Made by a program: the position numbers and the translations under genes. Of a stretch of DNA of 64,000 nucleotides, positions 60,503-64,000 are shown in pieces. Each line of letters opens with the position of its first letter. Position 1 is the stretch's first letter. The stretch spans positions 124,001 to 188,000 of the forward strand of contig NZ_NFLV01000001.1 in NCBI RefSeq assembly GCF_002161065.1, given 5' to 3'. The notes below the pieces were generated by a model. The model was not told the origin of the DNA and searched no databases. It saw only the letters and a program-made list of their open reading frames with translations. This stretch comes from Eubacterium sp. An11 (GTDB taxonomy: Bacteria; Bacillota; Clostridia; Lachnospirales; Lachnospiraceae).

Positions 60503-60537
60503 TCCGGAATACATTTTTAGATTTTAAAAGATATTAT

Positions 60538-60606
60538 GTTAAAATGCATTATAGTTAAAATGCATTATAATAGGAAGGGAGTCATCCGGAACCGGGGCTC
60601 CCTTCC
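60538..60606 (+). promoter_or_regulatory. direct repeats and hairpin after aspS
   Basis: TTAAAATGCATTATA occurs twice in tandem (60539-60553, 60556-60570), the second running into TATAAT. They are followed by a hairpin GGAAGGGAG/CTCCCTTCC (60573-60606) with no T-run. It could be a processed 3' end or a small transcribed unit. The same AAAATGCATTATAATA word recurs at about 63579. Confidence 0.4.
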
Positions 60607-60664
60607 GGTATTGTGTAAAGATAAAATATCGGCAGCCATGCAAAAATGCAATCCAACCTCTCCA

Positions 60665-60693
60665 TTGACAAGGAGCCTTTTCATGGGTAGAAT
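60665..60693 (+). promoter_or_regulatory. promoter of the lysozyme gene
   Basis: TTGACA (60665-60670), 17 bp, TAGAAT (60688-60693). Confidence 0.75.
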
Positions 60694-60747
60694 ATAAAAA
60701 GAAATTTACAGATTCTGAGAATGGTATAGAAAGTTGGGAGGAATATT

Positions 60748-61848
60748 ATGCAGAATGGCGTTTTAAAGAAAATCGGTATATCCTTCATGCTGCTTCTGGC
60801 GGCATTTTTTTACCTGCATACCGGAGTGCAGGCAGGAGAGAAAGGTGATCAGGCAGACAGCTTCCGGTATGGAAAGAGCGCTCTGGAGGAATCCGGTCTG
60901 TCATTTGGTCTTCTGAATGCCGGCGCATGGACCAGATCCGGCAACGCTTATTACAGCAGCAACGGAAAAGTGATCAACGGGGCTTACGCCAGAGGAATTG
61001 ATGTCAGCGGCAATAATGGGGCCATTGACTGGAATGCGGTGAAGGCCGACGGTGTGGATTTCGCCATTATCCGCTGTGGTTACGGTATGAATCAGACCAA
61101 TCAGGACGATCCCCAGTGGCTTGCAAATGTGACGGGCTGTGAGGCGGCTGGTATTCCGTATGGCGTATACATTTATTCCTATGCTGACTCGGTCAGCCGG
61201 GCGGTCAGCGAAGCGGATCATGTTCTGCGTCTCATCAACGGACGAAGGCTTGCCTATCCGGTCTATTTTGATATGGAGGATCAGTCCATTTTCAGTACGA
61301 CAACTGCAAAGCAGCGCAGCCAGATTGCGAAGGCTTTCTGCCAGAGAATCGAGGCGGCCGGATATGAAGCTGCCATATACGCCAGCAATTATTCTTTTAC
61401 CAATGAACTTCCGGAAAAGACTTTCAATAAATGGGGCAGATGGGTGGCCCATTACAGTGCCAAATGCGGCTACAAAGGTACATATCAGATGTGGCAGGCC
61501 ACCAATCAGGGCCGTGTGGCCGGCGTTCAGGGTCCGGTGGATATCAATTTTCTGATCTCCGATCAGATTTTTGTAAAACCGACCGTTAAAGTGACCACAG
61601 CCGGAAAGAAAAAAGTGAAAGTATCCTGGAAGCCGAAGAAAAAAGGCAGCACTGTTCAGATTTATTATTCCAGATCCAAAAAAGGAAAGTATAAATTGCT
61701 GACAAAGAATGCCAAAAAAGGTTCTGCGAAGATTAAGAAGCTTAAGTCCGGAAAGAAATATTATTTTAAAGTGCGGCTCAGCCGCCAGCTGAACGGAGTG
61801 ACTGTCTGTTCCAGGTATTCAAAGACAGTGTCCGTGCGAGTTCGATAA
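60748..61848 (+). CDS. GH25 muramidase, secreted
   Basis: 366 residues. Signal peptide (cleavage near VQAGE). The GH25 catalytic domain is at about 82-275, with D85 in RGIDVSG and the YFDMED motif (D175, E177) that forms the active site. The C-terminal 85 residues are a very basic Fn3-like module (Lys-rich, KKVKVSWKPKKKGSTVQIYYSR) that probably binds wall polymers. It cleaves peptidoglycan between MurNAc and GlcNAc. GGGAGG lies upstream. Confidence 0.93.
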   Translation: MQNGVLKKIGISFMLLLAAFFYLHTGVQAGEKGDQADSFRYGKSALEESGLSFGLLNAGAWTRSGNAYYSSNGKVINGAYARGIDVSGNNGAIDWNAVKADGVDFAIIRCGYGMNQTNQDDPQWLANVTGCEAAGIPYGVYIYSYADSVSRAVSEADHVLRLINGRRLAYPVYFDMEDQSIFSTTTAKQRSQIAKAFCQRIEAAGYEAAIYASNYSFTNELPEKTFNKWGRWVAHYSAKCGYKGTYQMWQATNQGRVAGVQGPVDINFLISDQIFVKPTVKVTTAGKKKVKVSWKPKKKGSTVQIYYSRSKKGKYKLLTKNAKKGSAKIKKLKSGKKYYFKVRLSRQLNGVTVCSRYSKTVSVRVR

Positions 61849-61878
61849 AATATTTATAAATGACAGGAGGCAATCATT

Positions 61879-62172
61879 GTGGACAATGAGAAGAATAAAA
61901 TAAATCAGGAAGATGCCGCTGCCGCCAGCCCGGGAGGGAATGTGGCGGGCATTATCAAGCAGCTGATGGGCATCGATTCTATGTTTCAGGATTTTATAGA
62001 TGCGGAGACAGAAGGCATGATCATATGCGAGAACTGCTACGATAACGTATTTGATGATGATGAAAATATATGCACCTGGGAGGAAGACGGGATCGAGCAT
62101 AAGTTCTGCTGTAAAGAATGCATGGAAGAGTGGAAAGAATGGAAAGAACGGGAGACGGTGCCTCATGCGTAA
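61879..62172 (+). CDS. small zinc-ribbon-like protein coupled to EutP
   Basis: 97 residues. An N-terminal acidic/helical part precedes CENC (residues 51-54) and FCCKEC (74-79), a likely metal-binding pair. The start is GTG with AGGAGG eight bases upstream. Its end overlaps the EutP-like gene by 8 bp, so the two are co-translated. I recognise no family. It may modulate the GTPase. Confidence 0.75.
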   Translation: MDNEKNKINQEDAAAASPGGNVAGIIKQLMGIDSMFQDFIDAETEGMIICENCYDNVFDDDENICTWEEDGIEHKFCCKECMEEWKEWKERETVPHA

Positions 62173-62692
62173 GATCATGTTCATCGGCCGCAGTGAAGCC
62201 GGAAAGACAACCTTATCCCAGGCAATGAAAGGTGACACCATCACCTATCACAAGACACAGTATGTCAATCATTATGATGCGATCATTGATACACCGGGGG
62301 AATATCTTCAGTCCAAGAACCTGATTTCCGCGCTGGCGGTCTTTACAGCGGAGGCTGATGTCATCGGACTGCTGATGGATGCCACAGAGCCGTTTTCTCT
62401 CTATTCCCCGAATCTGACACCGGTCTGCAACCGGGAAGTTGTCGGAGTCGTGACAAAGATCGACCACTGGGCAGCTCAGCCGGAACAGGCGGCGGCGTGG
62501 CTGACTCTGGCGGGCTGCCATAAGATTTTTTACACCAGCGCCTATACCGGAGAAGGAATTGCCGATATCCTCTCTTATCTGAAAGAAGAGAGAGATGTAC
62601 TTCCATGGGAGGAGGTAAAGGCACAGTACGATGAGCTGGGCTTCGGAAAAGGCGAGAATGAAAAAGATGAGAGCCGCCATCAGATCATATAA
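62165..62692 (+). CDS. eutP: EutP/PduV-like GTPase
   Basis: 175 residues of the small Ras-like EutP/PduV family. Walker A GRSEAGKT is at residues 8-15, switch motif DTPGEY at about 40-45 and TKID (G4) in VGVVTKIDHWA. In enteric bacteria EutP belongs to the ethanolamine operon, where it has been linked to acetate kinase activity. Here there is no eut operon, only the EutL-like pair 5 kb away. The start at 62165 lies inside the previous gene; longer in-frame extensions have no RBS. Confidence 0.88.
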   Translation: MRKIMFIGRSEAGKTTLSQAMKGDTITYHKTQYVNHYDAIIDTPGEYLQSKNLISALAVFTAEADVIGLLMDATEPFSLYSPNLTPVCNREVVGVVTKIDHWAAQPEQAAAWLTLAGCHKIFYTSAYTGEGIADILSYLKEERDVLPWEEVKAQYDELGFGKGENEKDESRHQII

Positions 62693-62734
62693 CATGTAAA
62701 GAGGACTATTCGAAACGGGTGAAGAAAAGAGAAG

Positions 62735-63550
62735 ATGTCTGGGTATGTGAAGAAATTTATCAAAAGAATATGTATTATTTTTTGTGTGTCCTTTGCCGGA
62801 ATGTTTGCGCTGCTCTGCTTTTTTGTAAGTATCCGGGGACGCAATCCTTTTAAGGAGCCCGATTATGATGCGGAGCTTACGTCCGACACAGAGGACATGA
62901 CACAGCAGCGGGACAGCTCAGAAAATGTGGATGATACCACAGAGGAAGAGCAATTGAGCGAAGGAGAGAAGCTGGCACAGGAGTGGGGACTTCGTATTTC
63001 ATCCAGGGAGAAGATGGACTTCCACCGGGTGCTGCTGGAGGATGATTACCGGCAGTTTAACGGGCATGACGCCAATGAAAATCTTGATGAGAGTTTCTCT
63101 TTTGCCTACCCGAAGAATCTGTATTGTTCGGTGGAAGCGGAGGCGGATGAGGATGCCGGAAAGTACAGCGTTTCTTTTCGGGGAAAAGATAACAGCGCGC
63201 TGCTTTCTTACAGTCAGGAGAGGCATGGCGAGGATGAGGAAGAGACTCCGATGGAAGAAATGTACAGGGAAGATATGGAATCTCTCACAGATGCCGAAAC
63301 TCTGCTTTATCTGGATACCGTTTATGTGGTGACGGGCTATGAAGAGAACAAAAGTCTGGAAATTTATAAAGTAGTCAAAGTAGATGAAGAGAATCTTTAT
63401 ACCATGGTCATCAAGACGCCGGTGCCGGAAAAAGAAGACGCCCGCACCCTGCTTTCTTTCTATACAGAATATCTGTATCGCTCCTGCGGATTCTCCGGAA
63501 GCACCAAAGAACCCCGCTCTTATGTGGAGTTCCTGCGCGGTGATGAGTGA
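62735..63550 (+). CDS. membrane-anchored acidic protein, unknown
   Basis: 271 residues. One TM helix at about 12-34 is followed by a highly acidic, Ser/Thr/Asp/Glu-rich linker (about 40-80) and a folded outer domain with aromatic strand patterns (SFAYPKNLYCSVEAEADE). A single extracytoplasmic domain on a charged stalk is typical of envelope sensors, but no family is recognised. It is 42 bp after eutP. Confidence 0.7.
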   Translation: MSGYVKKFIKRICIIFCVSFAGMFALLCFFVSIRGRNPFKEPDYDAELTSDTEDMTQQRDSSENVDDTTEEEQLSEGEKLAQEWGLRISSREKMDFHRVLLEDDYRQFNGHDANENLDESFSFAYPKNLYCSVEAEADEDAGKYSVSFRGKDNSALLSYSQERHGEDEEETPMEEMYREDMESLTDAETLLYLDTVYVVTGYEENKSLEIYKVVKVDEENLYTMVIKTPVPEKEDARTLLSFYTEYLYRSCGFSGSTKEPRSYVEFLRGDE

Positions 63551-63643
63551 TAGGGAATAAAACAGTAGATTATTCGTAAAAAATGCATTATAATAATAAC
63601 GGTAACTGAGCGATCAATGAGGATAAAATGGGAGGTAGTAGAA

Positions 63644-63826
63644 ATGAGAGGTTACGAAGCAGCAAAACTTTTAAAAGAAAAAGGAATTACCATTGACGAT
63701 GTCAATGCGGAGATTGCATACCGGAAAGAAACCAACGCATTCAGCAATCAGCCGCAGAACGAGGCATTTATGAATATGACCCTGAATGAAGTGATGCGGG
63801 TAAAAGAAATGTGGAACATCGATTAG
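63644..63826 (+). CDS. small conserved protein, unknown
   Basis: 60 residues, mostly helical (GYEAAKLLKEKGITIDDVNAEIAYRKE in part). GGGAGG precedes ATG 63644. A TATAAT -10 within the word AAAATGCATTATAATA lies about 50 bases upstream. No family recognised. Confidence 0.65.
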   Translation: MRGYEAAKLLKEKGITIDDVNAEIAYRKETNAFSNQPQNEAFMNMTLNEVMRVKEMWNID

Positions 63827-63862
63827 GTCAATGGATTCCGTACTGACAGCAGGAGGAAATCT

Positions 63863-64000
63863 ATGAAGTTGACATCAGCGGAATACAAGGAGATTGCAAG
63901 AGATGCTCTGAAGGGAAACTGGGGAAGGGCCATCGGGGCCATGCTCATAGCAGCCTGCCTGAGCGCGTTCTTTACCTCCTTGTATTTCATCAGCCACTTT
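63863..64000 (+). CDS. DUF975-type membrane protein, N-terminal part
   Basis: 46 residues before the window ends. MKLTSAEYKEIARDALKGNW followed by a hydrophobic helix (IGAMLIAACLSAFF) matches the start of DUF975 integral membrane proteins, which begin with a conserved A-x-x-A-L-x-G-x-W. AGGAGG sets the start. Confidence 0.75.
   Translation, partial: MKLTSAEYKEIARDALKGNWGRAIGAMLIAACLSAFFTSLYFISHF

Noticed and set aside
1-64000. tRNA, rRNA, intact insertion sequence, prophage or replication origin
   Set aside because: Looked for and not seen: no tRNA cloverleaf with TTCGA arm, no transposase or integrase with intact catalytic motifs, no phage structural genes, no DnaA box cluster.

Overview
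The window looks like chromosomal DNA of a Gram-positive anaerobe of the Clostridia, most likely Lachnospiraceae. This rests on gene content (clpC-radA linkage, a NifU-like/GGGtGRT gene pair, a T-box ahead of aspS, CarD, ETF-linked acyl-CoA dehydrogenase, orphan EutL/EutP proteins), strong AGGAGG ribosome binding sites and AT-rich intergenic regions. Genus assignment is inference. I see no rRNA, tRNA, CRISPR array, prophage or intact insertion sequence.

Layout. 0-3.7 kb: end of clpC, a small conserved protein, radA and glyA. 3.7-4.6 kb: a long gene-free stretch with structured repeats, then an Rpn-family nuclease gene with a GIEQ tail. 5.7-8.9 kb: a small membrane protein/HTH/CPBP-protease cassette, a serine hydrolase and a LUD protein. 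9.0-16.4 kb: a catabolic operon encoding a multi-subunit flavin/iron-sulfur dehydrogenase, an ornithine-cyclodeaminase-like enzyme, an AraC regulator, a P-II protein and an APC permease, probably for an opine, imino acid or amine. 16.5-24.3 kb: topoisomerase III, a hexapeptide-repeat protein, a lipoprotein, the NifU-like/GGGtGRT operon and small regulators. 24.5-27.4 kb: a large membrane protein and an SH3-domain protein.

27.6-35.6 kb is a scattered short-chain acyl-CoA module: MarR regulator, acyl-CoA dehydrogenase, crotonase, CoA-transferase and EtfBA. Three of its promoters (acd, crt, etfB) carry the same palindrome, close to ATAGTTTGCACGCAAACTAT, over the -10, start-site or -35 region, so the MarR protein probably controls all of it. 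36.6-40.1 kb is pyruvate carboxylase. 40.7-47.8 kb looks rearranged: a toxin-antitoxin remnant is joined head-to-head to a truncated LRR protein, and a truncated Abi gene is joined to a truncated, frameshifted copper ATPase, with an intact LRR protein and an ECF sigma/anti-sigma pair between them. 48-64 kb: AI-2E exporter family protein, trpS, DUF2325, MocR, NUDIX, three secreted cell-wall enzymes, two tandem EutL-like shell proteins, CarD, T-box-aspS with an odd 141-bp tandem repeat in its leader, an EutP-like GTPase and small proteins.

The most unusual content is non-coding. Two intergenic regions 24 kb apart share a strongly conserved core enclosed by helices whose sequences differ completely but still pair, which is the mark of a selected structured RNA or DNA element. 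A second shared block beside it forms a long nested hairpin. At least three other intergenic gaps (27.46, 32.81 and 36.39 kb) fold as an outer helix with three inner arms.
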